Assembly (NCBI GenBank): GCA_021234155.1 | Contig: JAJEKV010000047.1 | Span: 10,438,081 to 10,502,080, forward strand | Direction of reading: 5' to 3' | DNA: 64,000 bases | Origin: Isoetes taiwanensis | Taxonomy: Eukaryota > Streptophyta > Lycopodiopsida > Isoetales > Isoetaceae | Shown here: positions 10,537 to 21,517 of the stretch, piece by piece | How the letters are laid out: each line of letters starts with the position of its first letter | Numbering within the stretch: the first letter of the stretch is position 1 | The notes under the pieces: generated by a model | What the model saw: only the letters and a program-made list of their open reading frames with translations | What the model was told of the DNA's origin: nothing | Databases searched by the model: none | Program-made: the position numbers and the translations under genes

Positions 10537-12539
10537 ATGATCTCAATGAGATCGAATCATAGCACCGCCATGTCCCAATTAGTTGCTCAATTAGTTCGTA
10601 GTGAGAGCTAATGTAAGGAATCCCCCTAAATTCCTAGGTAACATGCTCAAGTAACTTAGGTGTGTGAGAGATGTAGGAAGGGAAACATAGGAGGAAAATG
10701 TGAGACCATTCTAAGTTTTTAGCAGAAAGAGGTCACTTGCTCTCGGAGGCCATAAATTTTGATAGGGAGCTTGGATAGAGGCATTTTTTATACCTTTGCG
10801 TAGGACCCTTGAATTAGCTAAGATTCCCTAAAAGCCCCATCAGGAGATGCAACATGTATAAAGTTACGCTCCTCTCCTTTTGTCGCTTTAAAATTTAATT
10901 TTAAACCCAAAAACTCCAAAGAAATAAGAACTTTATATGCCACATATATAAAACCGTCGTATAAAATTCCTTTATACGAAAGAAAAGTTTTGAAATTTAA
11001 GTTGGGCGTCTCTTTTCTGTCATTTTCCCTTTTCGTGTTCCATTAGGAGCTCCTGGCCGCCATATCTGCCGCACCATCGCCATAGCTGGCCAACGTTGCA
11101 CCTTCGCCATAATTGATCCTGCCATGCCATCGCCTAAGCTTGACATTGCCTGCCCGTGCTCACACCACCTTTGACCCTCGTTTGTGATCATCTTCTCCCA
11201 GCCATGCTCCGTATTCTATAGACCTAGTGTCTGGAGACGTGTACCATGCACCATGGAAGGGGAATGCTTTAGCGCACCCTTGATGTCCTATCATCAAGCC
11301 AAACCCTTTATCACCATGGTAAGCATTCTTTCAATGAATATAGCCATTTCTCGCTAACTCCGTTTTCTATTTAAAATAGAAGACTCCCGCCTAGCAATTG
11401 TCTTTCCCTAAACCAACACTGTGGTGGCAACAAATCCATCGGACTTGTGCAACCATGGCAAGGTGGAAACACCCTAAGGGTTCTTATTGTCATTGGGTTA
11501 CGATTCCCACGACCATATTGTCGAGTTTTGACGATGAAAGATAGATGGAAATTCCTCTGAGTGAGATAACCACTTCTAAGTTGGATTCTCATCCACTATC
11601 GCCTCTGATATTCTTTAGGCGAAGGCAATAATATTAAATTATCAACATTTCAAACACATAGCTTTAAATATTTTCCCTAGCAAATGTTTGGGTAGCAACA
11701 CACCAAACACATCATGTGGTTCACATTATCCGCTATTCAACTCCATACACTGGGGTTAAGTAGAATTCAAAGAATTCATCATAGCTAACGTTATTTTCTA
11801 TAGTTTGTAAGCGTTGACTCATCTCACTTTCTAGGAATTATTGGTACAATTTTTGTGCCGGAGACCACTATGAGTTGCCCAATTCTTTAAAATTAAAGAC
11901 ACTAGTGGTTTACAATCTATACTATTAGTTGAGCCACATATCACCTGACCACAAAACATAGCAATAAACCAAGAGAATTGACCACCCTAAGGAACCATGG
12001 TAATAAACTATACCATCAAACCATAATGAGAAAGAATAGGTACTTACTATGTGGATATACCACATTAAAAAATCTTAAATACAAATCATGCTATTTAACT
12101 CCATCTAGTTATTCAACATATTAACCCACAAAGTAATATTAGTTTATCCTAGTTGTATAACACAAAAACTAGCAGAGAAAACTAATAACAATTTTTTTTT
12201 GGGGGCCTTGTGTTGGATATGAAGGTGGTCTGCAGAAGACCCCCTCTTCAGGACAACAACACCACCACACATCTTCTATCACAAAATGACGAAAGGGCAA
12301 AATTAGGCATGGCATAGGAATTATCAGTCTGCACAAAGCCTGAATCCACATGCATGGAACTGAAACCACGGGCTTTAGGTTGTGAGAGGAAGGCAATGTT
12401 CCTATTAAATAAATTCCAGTTCTATTTATATTTTAGAGATATCAATCTAATATATATGTTGTTGTAAACTACGAGCAATGTTTTCCAATTTGTATTTTGT
12501 TACCAAATTATGACTAACGTTTCTTATTCTCACTTGTAG
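10537..12539. other. retroelement leader and unassigned AT-rich sequence
   Basis: The first few hundred bases are probably the internal leader of the retroelement whose primer-binding site is at 10525. From about 11600 the sequence becomes AT-rich, without a usable ORF. It may be intron or 5' sequence of CACTA-1. I see no TNP2 core here. Confidence 0.35.
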
Positions 12540-13303
12540 ATAAGATATCATTCTTCAATGTGGGCATATGGACAACACTTTCGCATTGAAGAAGTTGACA
12601 AAGGTCGTGTCACTTTTGACTCTGGAATAATGGCTTCCTTTCTTCAAAGGAGTCAATGTAGTGCAGGGGACATAAATCCTATTGATGGCAATGTTGATTA
12701 TATTGGAGTTATTACCAAAATCATGGACTTGAACTTTCGTTCATTCCATGTGAACGTGCTAAAGGCCAAATGGTTCAAAACACAAACCCAAGGAAGAAAT
12801 CAAACCATTCGAGTACACCCTTCTGGATTCTATGAGGTAGACACTTCACATGTCTTAAGAGATCTAGACGAGCCTTTTATATTTCCTAGTCAGGTGAAGC
12901 AAGTATTTTTCCATGATAATTCTAGGGTTAAGAAATGGCGGATAGTGGTTCATTCACAACCAACTTCTCGAAGAGTTATTGCCATGCCTATCCTCAATGA
13001 TTCTAATTGTGACACCCAAGGATCATCATCTGATATTCCAATTCCTCGTGAGTTGGAGTTGATTGACCCAGTTGAAGAAACCATTGACCACGAGCATGAT
13101 TCAGAATTAGAGGACCATCAAGGCCTTCAGGTAAGGTCTCCAATGCATAGCCCAGAACATTGTATACTTGATGACTACTTTGATGAGGGAACGACCACGT
13201 AAAAATGGGACAGAGACATGTATCGCGGCTCCCTTTGCAATTGGATGATGATGAAATAGAAGAAGTTGAGCAGGATTTGCTATATGACATTACTAAAGAC
13301 TAG
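12540..13303 (+). pseudogene. TNP2-type CACTA transposase, C-terminal DUF4216-like region
   Basis: The ORF 12558-13202 contains the arrangement typical of the C-terminal domain (DUF4216) of CACTA TNP2 proteins: IDGNVDYIGVITKIMDLNF, then FKTQTQGRNQTIRVHPSGFY, SHVLRDLDEPFIFPSQVKQV and FFHDN...KKWRIVV. A splice acceptor (CACTTGTAG) lies at 12540. After the stop at 13200 another frame continues with LQLDDDEIEEVEQDLL to about 13303. That acidic tail is also present at the end of the CACTA-2 transposase, so one frameshift near 13200 is likely. The catalytic DDE part is absent. The element cannot move by itself. Confidence 0.75.
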
Positions 13304-13654
13304 TTCAATGATTTTTTTTTAAGTATATGTCATTGTCGTTGAGGAATATTGTGTTGAGATCCTCTTGATACAATTGCTAATATTATGTATTGGTGAACTT
13401 TTAAATCATATGAGACAAGTATGATAATGCATACTTTATTGTATATTCGTAGCCTTGGCAATCTTGTTCTAGCCACATAGGTATGTATGAAATGAGGACT
13501 TTTGAGAAAATAAAAAATGTAGAGAAAGAGTAGTTATATTAAGAGTGTATAGACAAATGGTTATTTGAATAGATGGCAAGTGTCTCTTTTGGTATCTTTG
13601 CATATGGGATTATTCAAAAGGCTTAAAACGAATAGTAAAGTGCATGACTATAAA

Positions 13655-14348
13655 TAGAGTGCATACGATATGAGTCAATGGTATAAAGTTAGGCATAGAG
13701 GCAATGATAGCATCAACTCTAGACATAATGTACAAACAAGAGTTAGATCACATGTTAGCATGAGTAGTAGAGTTCGTACTACTGAATGAGTCAATAGTAG
13801 CATCAGACATAGGGTTAGAAATAGAGTCAATAGTAGCATCAGACATAGGGTTAGAAATAGAGTCAATAGTAGCATCTAATATAGAGTCAGAATTGAAACT
13901 AATGATAGTGTCAGACATAGCGTCAGAAGTAGAGATCAACATAAAGTCAAGCATAGTGTCAATTGTAAGGTCAGAACTAGAGTCACTGGTAGAGTCAGAA
14001 TTGGAACAATGATAGTGTCAGACATAGCGTCAGAAGTAGAGGTCAACATAAAGGCAAGCATAGCGTCAATTGTATGGTCAGAGCTAGAGTCAGATGGCGT
14101 GTATGCTTGAACCTAATGCCAATACCTTTGACTCATAGTGCATCAGTTGTTACGTCAGTTATAATGTCAGTTATAGCAAAAGATTGGTTAAAATGATATA
14201 GCATCATCTTTAGAGTCAGACATAGCGTCAGAAGTAGAGGTGAACATAAAGTCAAGCATAGCGTCAATTGCAAGGTCAGAAGTAGCGTCACTAGTAGAGT
14301 CAGAATTGGAACTAATGATAGTGTCAGACATAGCGTCAGAAGTATAGG
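13655..14348. repeat. CACTA-1 subterminal repeat array, left part
   Basis: These are many degenerate copies of short units such as GTCAGACATAGCGTCAGAAG and GGTCAACATAAAGTCAAG. Arrays of short motifs next to the ends, bound by TNPA, are a CACTA hallmark. Short ORFs here are repeat artefacts. The array is cut at 14348 by element B. Confidence 0.8.
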
Positions 14349-15100
14349 TGTTGGCTCGCATTCTTGGGCCAACATAGACATAGTTAGATTTAGTTCAATT
14401 GCATTTATCTTAATATGATCATGTGGTTTTTAGGTGCAGTTGCAAGTGAGTTTGTTGAAGAATTAGTAGGCAACCATCATAGCATTAAGTGCAGCAAAAA
14501 CCACAGTTCAGAACGGTTCGGCCACAGGAAATCAAGGTTCAGCAACTTAGAATTTACACAAGGGGAAGGTTATATCAGGACGAAAGGTAATGGCCCAAGA
14601 GGTATTGCTCACGACATGGTAAGATATGGTGTATAAACTAGAAAATGTCAAACGTACTTGTTTTGTCATCCTCCCAGCTATTCTGCCATTTTTCCTGTCT
14701 ACTTGTTTATCCCTCGCCAATTTTATGCCATACCATGCTGCCTCCCTAGTCCTTCTACTTGTTTTATCACGCACCAGTCTTTATGCCATACCATGATGTC
14801 CATTACTCTGAAATCCATTTGCCTTATCAAGACCTGCTACACTATTGTCTATTCTATATTATGCCGATCATTAAATTGCTAGCACCGAGCTCTCTGGTCA
14901 CATTGCATGGTCACAATGCATGAAATAAGCATGAGCAAATCTATCCATCCATTATTGCAAGTGCCAACATAATCTAGTTTACCACAGCCCATCTTGATCT
15001 TTGGACAAAATCGTGATGCACCAAAGACCAAAAAAGCTTAAATCTGCCATTTTATGCCCAAGTTGTTAAGCCTAGTATTTTTGTCTATATAGTTTGCTAG
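14349..15100 (+). repeat. element B 5' LTR, first segment
   Basis: It aligns to 36263-37020 of the 3' LTR. It ends at TTTTTGTCTATAT, where insert C begins, and resumes at 29510. A 73-codon ORF (14415-14636) is shared by both LTR copies but has no recognisable domain. Confidence 0.88.
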
Positions 15101-15623
15101 TTCATGAAAGCGTATTTTTATAACATATATAAGGTTTACATGGTTTAAGGGCTGTATTGTATCAAGAAGAGTATGAAAATAGGGCAATAAGGAATCTTTG
15201 AAACCCCTGTTTTTAGGGAAGGTTTTTTTCTTTTTAGGGTCGACCACCACCACCGAGTTCTAAGCGAACTTATTTTAGAAAGTGAAAGGGAGGGTTGATA
15301 ACGGGTATGTTATCAGCCCTGAAGAAAGGGGCAAAAAAAAAGTCGGCTGCATCATCGGTCGGGCGTGGCGCCTCCATGGTTTGATGCAAGGCCTAACGAT
15401 GCTATGGCGACGAGCAGCATGGGCGTCTTGAAGGCAGAGGCCGGCTAGGGTAGATATGGTTAGGGCGGTTGCGGCTGGAAGTTCTCTGCTGCAGTAACAG
15501 AGCTAGTTAGGGTTCTTATCCTTCGGAGGCAGCAGCGGGAGCTTGCATTGGCGATCAGGACTGGGCTGCGGGATGCCAAGTTTTGGCCTCAGAGGAAGGA
15601 GGCGGGGAGCTTTTCAGGGCAAG

Positions 15624-17177
15624 TGTGACGTTCCAGCACAGTATACGGTCCTAGAACGTATACTGTACTGCCTCGTCACGCGTACACGCCACTCCGACCG
15701 ACGTGTACGCCGACGGATAGCCAGGTAAGTAGCCCTAGGGGCAACTTGCTAGGAATGTTCACATGTTATTAATGTGCACATATGCACATTAATGTGGGCA
15801 CACTTTTCCATGTAGACACTTTTTGCCACCTTGCCATTAATGGCAAGTGGGCCCTTTCCAATTATCCCACATGCCAAAAAGGGATAATTGGAAACCCTAG
15901 CCCTAAACCCATGTCTATTTAGGGTAGGAAAACCCTAACTTGCTAGTTTTCGTCCTTAGGGTTTTAGAGCCCTGCTTTTGGCTGCCCCTGTGAGCCAAAA
16001 CCGATCCCGCGCCGCCTGCCGAATTGCGCCATCGGTTCCATTCCATCAGCTCAAGCAGGATGGTTGAACTCAGTCGAGGAGCCACTCAGGGATCAGATTT
16101 GGTCAATTTAATAGCTTAAACCGCCTTTAGTCATAGAACCAAGTAGTTTAGACTATTAAATTGCCCATAGTAGCTATCTAGATCTTAGATCTCTGACACT
16201 AACTAAAGAACCTAACTCTATGATCTAGATTAGATCTAGTTCTTTAGTTCTTCTGATGTATATGGATGATGTATCTTTGTGAACTCCTTGTATTGGGAAG
16301 GGGGTAGAGGCCCTAAGGCTTGTAGTTGATGCTCCTAGAGTAGCCTCTCTAGCACACGGTAGATTTCGCCTGGCACAAGAACCACACCCGTTGTGGGTGA
16401 AGGGGCCGACCGGCTTAGAAAGAGGTTCGTGTTCGACTCTTGAACGATCCCTATGGTGTGTTAGTGCTACCAGGGGATCATTGTGACTAGGTCTAATGCC
16501 TTGCCACCGAAAGTGCGGGCAAGGCATGGGCTCGACACCCGCGGGGGTGGGGTTCACCTTCCAATGGGTTCAAGTCGAATACGGCGGTGGCCCTCTAGTC
16601 ACCTTGAGTCAAAGATGTAGACCTCTCGAGGGAGTGATCCCTACCGCCCCCATCGAACCGGGAGATGAAACCCGTGAATAGCCCTTTTGGCTATGCATCC
16701 CGGGCTACTGATCAGTCCCAACACTTTTCAGCCTACTCGCAAAGTGTGCACGGTGGAGGGGCGGATGGAGTGGACAACCCCTATGCCATGTTCATATGCC
16801 GCCCAAAGCCATTGCCATGAATTCTGCCCCTCGCAATGAACTCGAGACCCAAGCCGCCGGCCATCCCCTTGAGTCCGAGCCCCCGGGTAAAGCTTCCCAT
16901 ATGTATTGTGCTCACCTTGTTTATGCAGATGTGATGGACCACCCTTGGAGGTGGTTATGTGCTTATGTTATATAATCGACATGTATGTTTACGCCCAAGA
17001 ACTAGGTTGGCCCCGAGGGAGACAGGTAGAATGACACCTTCACTCTTCCCAATCGACTCGCTTACGGGTGCGTGATGATGTGTGGAGGGCCCTATATCGC
17101 TGTGGGAGCTGGTATGGGGAGAACTCCTGTTTGTATACGGTGAGGGCAATCGTGATGCAGTAGGGGGGGACGCCACA
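15624..17177 (+). repeat. element A 5' LTR
   Basis: 1554 bp. It contains three short perfect or near-perfect inverted repeats between 15768 and 15894: ATTAATGTGCA/TGCACATTAAT, GCCATTAATGGC and CCAATTATCCC/GGGATAATTGG. All three occur in the 3' copy, where the middle one is shortened. Confidence 0.93.
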
Positions 17178-17178
17178 A

Positions 17179-17195
17179 AGGGGTATCGAAAGCAA
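17179..17195 (+). other. element A primer-binding site (iMet-like)
   Basis: GGGTATCGAAAGCAATG lies two bases after the LTR. It resembles the initiator-Met primer-binding sequence TGGTATCAGAGC with changes. Confidence 0.5.
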
Positions 17196-17378
17196 TGTTC
17201 TTGGAGACCAAGAGCAAAGCTCTGGCCATGTTCCAGTAGTACTGACTTGATAGGATCCTCAAGCCTCGAAAAGTGGGAAAATTTTTCTCATTTTTCTAGT
17301 TATGCTAAGCTAGTAACAATTAAGCGAATTGGAATTTGGTAAGATTAAAAAGAATAAGCCCAAAATTTTCCAAGTGAG

Positions 17379-17446
17379 GTGGTCTCACAACTCTACCGGT
17401 CGCAGAACTAAAATTTAGTTTTTGAGCCGAGGCTAAAGCCGGAGAC
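17379..17446 (+). repeat. palindromic repeat 1 of element A (before ORF Y)
   Basis: The pattern is GGTCTCACA, then CCGGTCGCAGAACTAAAATT, then TAGTTTTTGAGCCGAGGC, then GGAGAC. The outer GTCTC/GGAGAC ends are complementary, and the inner AACTAAAA/TTTAGTTT is also palindromic. It is the first of four copies in A. Confidence 0.75.
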
Positions 17447-17566
17447 ATCGAGCCAAAAACACCAAAACATGAGGAATTTGAGAAAAGTAATGTGGTAAGG
17501 CTAGTTCTAAGGCAGGAATTAATTAGAATAGCATGTTTTAATTACCTAAATAACCTAGAAATGTAC

Positions 17567-17630
17567 GAGATCTCACATACCGGGTCGCAAACCAAATATT
17601 AGTTTCGAGCGAGGCGCAAGCCGTGGAGAC
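17567..17630 (+). repeat. palindromic repeat 2 of element A (before ORF Y)
   Basis: GAGATCTCACATACCGGGTCG, then AACCAAATATTAGTTTCGAG, CGAGGCGCAAGCCGTGGAGAC. It begins 188 bp after repeat 1 and 167 bp before the first TATA box. Confidence 0.75.
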
Positions 17631-17733
17631 CATTAGGTAGAGAAAGTCCGAAATAAGTGTAGATTTTAATTAAATAGGTGCCTTGGCATGATAAATTGAG
17701 CAACTCAACTCTGACCTAAAAAATTTCCCAAGC

Positions 17734-17760
17734 TATAAATAGATGTAAACCCCCTCATTT
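17734..17760 (+). promoter_or_regulatory. internal TATA box 1 of element A
   Basis: TATAAATAGA (17734-17743) is followed by CCCCCTCATTT. The ATG of ORF Y is 110 bp downstream of the TATA. The same TATAAATAGA and CCCTCATTT occur before ORF X. Confidence 0.55.
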
Positions 17761-17843
17761 TTTCGCCCCAAATTTCTAGAAATCCGCTCTTCCCCACTTA
17801 GGCTTATCTTTGGGCTTTTACCCGATTGACGATCCGTAAAAGC

Positions 17844-18880
17844 ATGGCCCAACCAAACAGAATCCGCCAGAAGCGCCGCCAGCGAAAACCACCAGCCCAC
17901 GGAGGCTGAGATCATTCGACAGATGCTTCGCGAGAGGTTTGGCGAAGGGGGGTCGCTCACTCTGACGAAGAGAGCGTGACACGCCCGATCCGATCGACGC
18001 CTTCAACCAGCCAGGGGAACAGACGAGGCAACATCACCAACCTCCATGGACGAGGGAGACAAGGGAGGTATATGAGGAAATAGAGCCGGAGATCCGGGAA
18101 CGTGAAAGAGCGTAAGACCATTCTTGAAGCAGCCACCTGAGATCCTCGAGCAGAAGAGCAGTGACAGTGTCCGAGCCGCCAGAGGAAGCAGACCTTTAGA
18201 AGGTTCATTAGGAAATATGAACGCCGGAGAAGAGGAAGGAAGACAAAAAGAGGAAAAGGGAGGAAGAGGAACGTAAGCGCCAGAAGAGAAAAAGAAGGCG
18301 AAGGGGAAGTTCGTGGATAGCACAAGGAAGTCAAGGATCGCCTCACCGAGAAGAGGCCTAACCCCAAGATCGCCATCAAGGAGCGGCAAGTCGACGAACC
18401 TCCCAACTCCTCCGACGACTCTTCCCGATGGGGACTTCAACCCTAATGCCGCAGTGGAAGCTCTTCTAAGCACCCTGACGACGAACGTGTAGTGCCCGAC
18501 CAGCCAAAGACTGAAAGCAACCCCAAAGAAGACCAAGTGCGTAAACCCCCGAAAACCCGCATGGGATAGAAAGAAGTAGCCACGACCGCCCGCGAAGCTT
18601 ACGCCACCCATTGTGGTAAAGATATACCTAAAGAAAGATGAGGGAGCACGAGGCTTATATGAAGAAATGGGAAGCCTACAAAGAAGTACTATGAAGAAAA
18701 CAGGGTCAGGATCATCGAGGGAGGGCGGCCGACAAAGCAGCAGACCTTGAAGCCGCCACCACCGGAGCCCAAGGTCCCCAAGCCACCACCCAAGAAGAAG
18801 GTAGACAGGAAGGAGGTGGAGAGGAGAGCTACCGAGGGAGATTAGGCACTTCCAACAAGCCACGGACTTCTAATCCCCCT
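17844..18880 (+). pseudogene. element A accessory ORF Y, frame-broken
   Basis: An unrecognised extra reading frame between LTR and gag. The start MAQPNRIRQK is placed at 17844, 110 bp after TATA box 1. Shifting frames give EAEIIRQMLRERFGEGGSLT, an acidic and basic region (EYEEIEPEIRERERA, RKREEERKRQKRKRRR), DFNPNAA, YYEENRVRIIEGGRPTKQQ and a proline/lysine-rich end (PPPEPKVPKPPPKKK). Element E has a similar protein in the same place (DPNAA, VKGGRP, PPPPRPGP). Long minus-strand frames across 17957-18863 look like shadows of this composition. The function is unknown. The charged, low-complexity make-up suggests nucleic-acid or protein binding, as inference only. Confidence 0.5.
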
Positions 18881-19237
18881 CGCGCCCCTTTGCTCTGCTA
18901 GTGCGAAAGTAATGCAGCCTACAGACGTACTTCGTGGTCACTTTATACGAGGCCCGCTAGCAATGCAAGAAGCGTCCGAGGCAAAGATAGTGCAACATTT
19001 TGAAGATTCAACAACAAGACCGCCCACGCCAAGCGGGTAACCCTAATGCGACAAGACATGAGTCTTGCGACCCGCATAAAGGGAGAACGCCCTTAGAACG
19101 TTTTTTGTAAATAATTGAAAATTTTGTATTATAGAGCAATTGTGTGTACTTAATTGCATAAACTTGATTAATTAGAGCAAATTAATAAGTTTTAGCTTTT
19201 ATTGCAAATAAATAGGACAATTGCAGTCGAACACGTG

Positions 19238-19311
19238 ATGTCTCACACAAAATACCGGTCGCGAAAACTAAATTTTAGTTTTGAAGCGCAGGCGCTAAGT
19301 CGTGAGACCTC
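19238..19311 (+). repeat. palindromic repeat 3 of element A (before ORF X)
   Basis: GATGTCTCACACA, CCGGTCGCGAAAACTAAATT, TTAGTTTTGAAGCG, CTAAGTCGTGAGACC. The outer arms GTCTCAC/GTGAGAC and the inner AAAACTAAA/TTTAGTTTT are both complementary. Confidence 0.8.
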
Positions 19312-19437
19312 TACCAAACTTGACCAAAGCAGCTCCAAATCGACTAAATAAGGGTTAATTCTGGCCAATTGATGAGCCCATCATCCTTACACCATTAGTT
19401 TACCCAAATTAGACACCTTTTGATCGAAATGAGAGTG

Positions 19438-19504
19438 ATGTCTCACAGCGCTGGTCAAAGAACTAAAAGTTAGTTTTGGAGCGAGGCGCAAGCTGTGAGA
19501 CCTC
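19438..19504 (+). repeat. palindromic repeat 4 of element A (before ORF X)
   Basis: GATGTCTCACAGCGC, then AACTAAAAGTTAGTTTTGGA, then GCGAGGCGCAAGCTGTGAGA and CC. The outer arms GTCTCACAGC/GCTGTGAGAC are a perfect 10-bp match. It begins 200 bp after repeat 3. Confidence 0.8.
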
Positions 19505-19690
19505 TTACCATTTCTTTACCAGAACGTGTCCAAATCATCTTCAACCTGTTGGATAGTATCCTTGAGGTAATTTAGCCTGTTCAAACATCTCATTTAGTCT
19601 TCAAATTGCCATTTTTACCTTAGATAGACTAGAATTACCCAACCCCAGGAATTTCCCAAGTCACCCAAAAATTAGGGTTTTCCCCTTTTC

Positions 19691-19720
19691 TATAAATAGA
19701 CCCCTCATTTCTCAGATAGC
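19691..19720 (+). promoter_or_regulatory. internal TATA box 2 of element A
   Basis: TATAAATAGACCCCTCATTT. The ATG of ORF X is at 19813, 122 bp downstream. The upstream AATTTCCCAAG is shared with TATA box 1, so the two promoter-like modules are probably duplicates. Confidence 0.55.
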
Positions 19721-19812
19721 ACCCTACAAATCCGCTCCTGCCCTTCTAGCCGATTTCTCAACTCCCTGAGGCGCTCTTGCAACCGTTTGTTACCCTCTCC
19801 TCGCATTAACCA

Positions 19813-21350
19813 ATGGCAACCTCTCGACTTTCAGGTAGATGGTACAAATACCACAATATGCCGCCGAGGTCGACGCCGACCAAATCTTCCATATCTTCAG
19901 GAAGGAGGTAGATGTCCAGGCAACCTTGCACGCAACCCCAGCTTACAGTAGAGTCTTGTCTGAGTTCCAAGCTAGGGTAGAACCAGCGCTAGTACAGCTC
20001 CCCCCTTGTGTAGGCTACTTTGTCCCTAGACAGGTCCCTCGCAGCAAAGATTAGACGGCGCCCCAACATCGCCAAATACCTAACAAACAAAGCGCAAAGC
20101 AAGACACAAAGCCAATGGTCCTAACCGGCCAATAGGGACCAAGTATTTCTTTTTCAACACCGCCTTTGGCAATCTTTCTCCCACCGTCGAACGGGGGAAA
20201 CCTCCCCCCCCCATGGACGTAGACCCATTAGCCATAGCAGTAGAAACAACGGCCTCACACAAGATGAACAGGAGCAGAAGGGAAGGAAGAAGACTCGATG
20301 AACATGAATCGAAGAAGAGGAAGACTATGTCGAAGCCCGACCCAAAGGGAGGAGCGACAAGCGTAGCAGAGTGGCAAGACTCTCGAAGAAGCCGCAAAAA
20401 CTCTCGTAGTCACGCCACCCCTTGGGTTAGGCATCACAAGCCTAGCTCCCATTATTGTCGGGGCGCGCAGGAGTTTCGCCCTAAGCTTACATCCAAAACC
20501 TCCCTGAAGTGCAGGAAAGGGAGTATGCACTGAAGAGTTGCTGCACCAACTCCGGAAGAACGGACCTGGACGACTTCATCATCCGAGGAGCATCCGACTT
20601 CCCACCCAAGTAAGAGAAGCCGACACTTCCTTACACGGAGAGTCGACCTCCGGACATCCAAGCCTACAGCAAAGATCGTGCAGATTATGGAGGCGACCGT
20701 GCAGCAAATCAACTACCGACGAGGAAGAGTTCCTTGCCCTACAGAACAGATGGGGATCCGCTATGCGACCTCGAACATCCTAACGGCAAGCTCTTTCAAA
20801 GAACACCTCCCCGGAGAAGAGGCTTAATTGACCTAAGGAGGGCTTCAAAGAACAAATGAGACTACGTGGAGCTCACCACGGTGGAGGTTGATGACTTTGC
20901 GCGCATTACCGTAGCTTGATACCGAGTGGTCGAGAACCCGGCCCCGCGAACGCATGTGTCATTATGCTATTACCTCCCCGCCGATGGATGGTAGATTAGC
21001 GTAATTCACCGCAAGTTCACCCCCCCTGGCGCAGGGAAGGAGTATCGATGCCGATTGCACTCTCGTGATTCGCCGCATGCGCCAAGGTGCCCCTCAACAC
21101 CGGTATGCCATTCTGGTGAAGAGAGCAAGAGCACTCGACGCCTTCGACTTCGCATACCTTACAAAGCGGCAAAGCAAGACTCAAGCGGATGACAGAACTT
21201 ATACCTCCGATCGCAGAATAGAAGACTTGGCGAGAGCTTTACTGGGGGGATCTTCACCAATGTCCTTAGGAACTTGGGCCATTCAAAGGGGAACAGCCCA
21301 AGTGAAAAAAAGTTCCTAGAGGATAACCCATCTTACCGGGCGGCAAAGAA
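19813..21350 (+). pseudogene. element A accessory ORF X, frame-broken
   Basis: The second extra reading frame before gag, start MATSRLSGRWYKY at 19813. Pieces in shifting frames correspond in order to ORF X of element E: FHIFRKEVDVQATLHATPAY (E: FHVFDHVFDLHATLTRTPFY), CYYLPADGW with VIHRKFTPPG (E: RYYMPVLSQGQ with VFHKEFSSRG), YAILVKRARALDAFDFAYL (E: HIILFKRSVALYSLDFARG), and EDLARALLGG with an LRNLGHSKGN-like end (E: QMIRALEGG with LHNVGKG). No known domain is recognised. AT-rich sequence with AATATAAAATATG after 21360 may carry a 3' end signal. Its conservation between two elements suggests a real protein. Confidence 0.55.
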
Positions 21351-21517
21351 GAATGATTAGCAAGAGTTGTAATTTTGTATTAGCATAATATAAAATATGA
21401 ATAGAATTTCGCTTTGCTCTATAAATGTTTTGTTGATGTATCTTGTGTCCCCAACCATGCCAATAAACATAAATAATGCAAGAAAACAAGGAAAACTAAC
21501 CATATAGCTATGAACCA

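Noticed and set aside
13655-14348. CRISPR-like or satellite array
   Set aside because: Units are degenerate, have no constant repeat-spacer plan, and end at a CACTA terminus in a plant genome.
13675-14381. Short ORFs rich in Leu-Thr or Asp-Ser
   Set aside because: Translations of the CACTA-1 subterminal tandem repeats.
18003-18863. Long minus-strand frames (286 and 149 codons) in element A
   Set aside because: Leucine/serine/proline-rich reverse shadow of the charged ORF Y. No domain, and the opposite strand matches ORF Y of element E.
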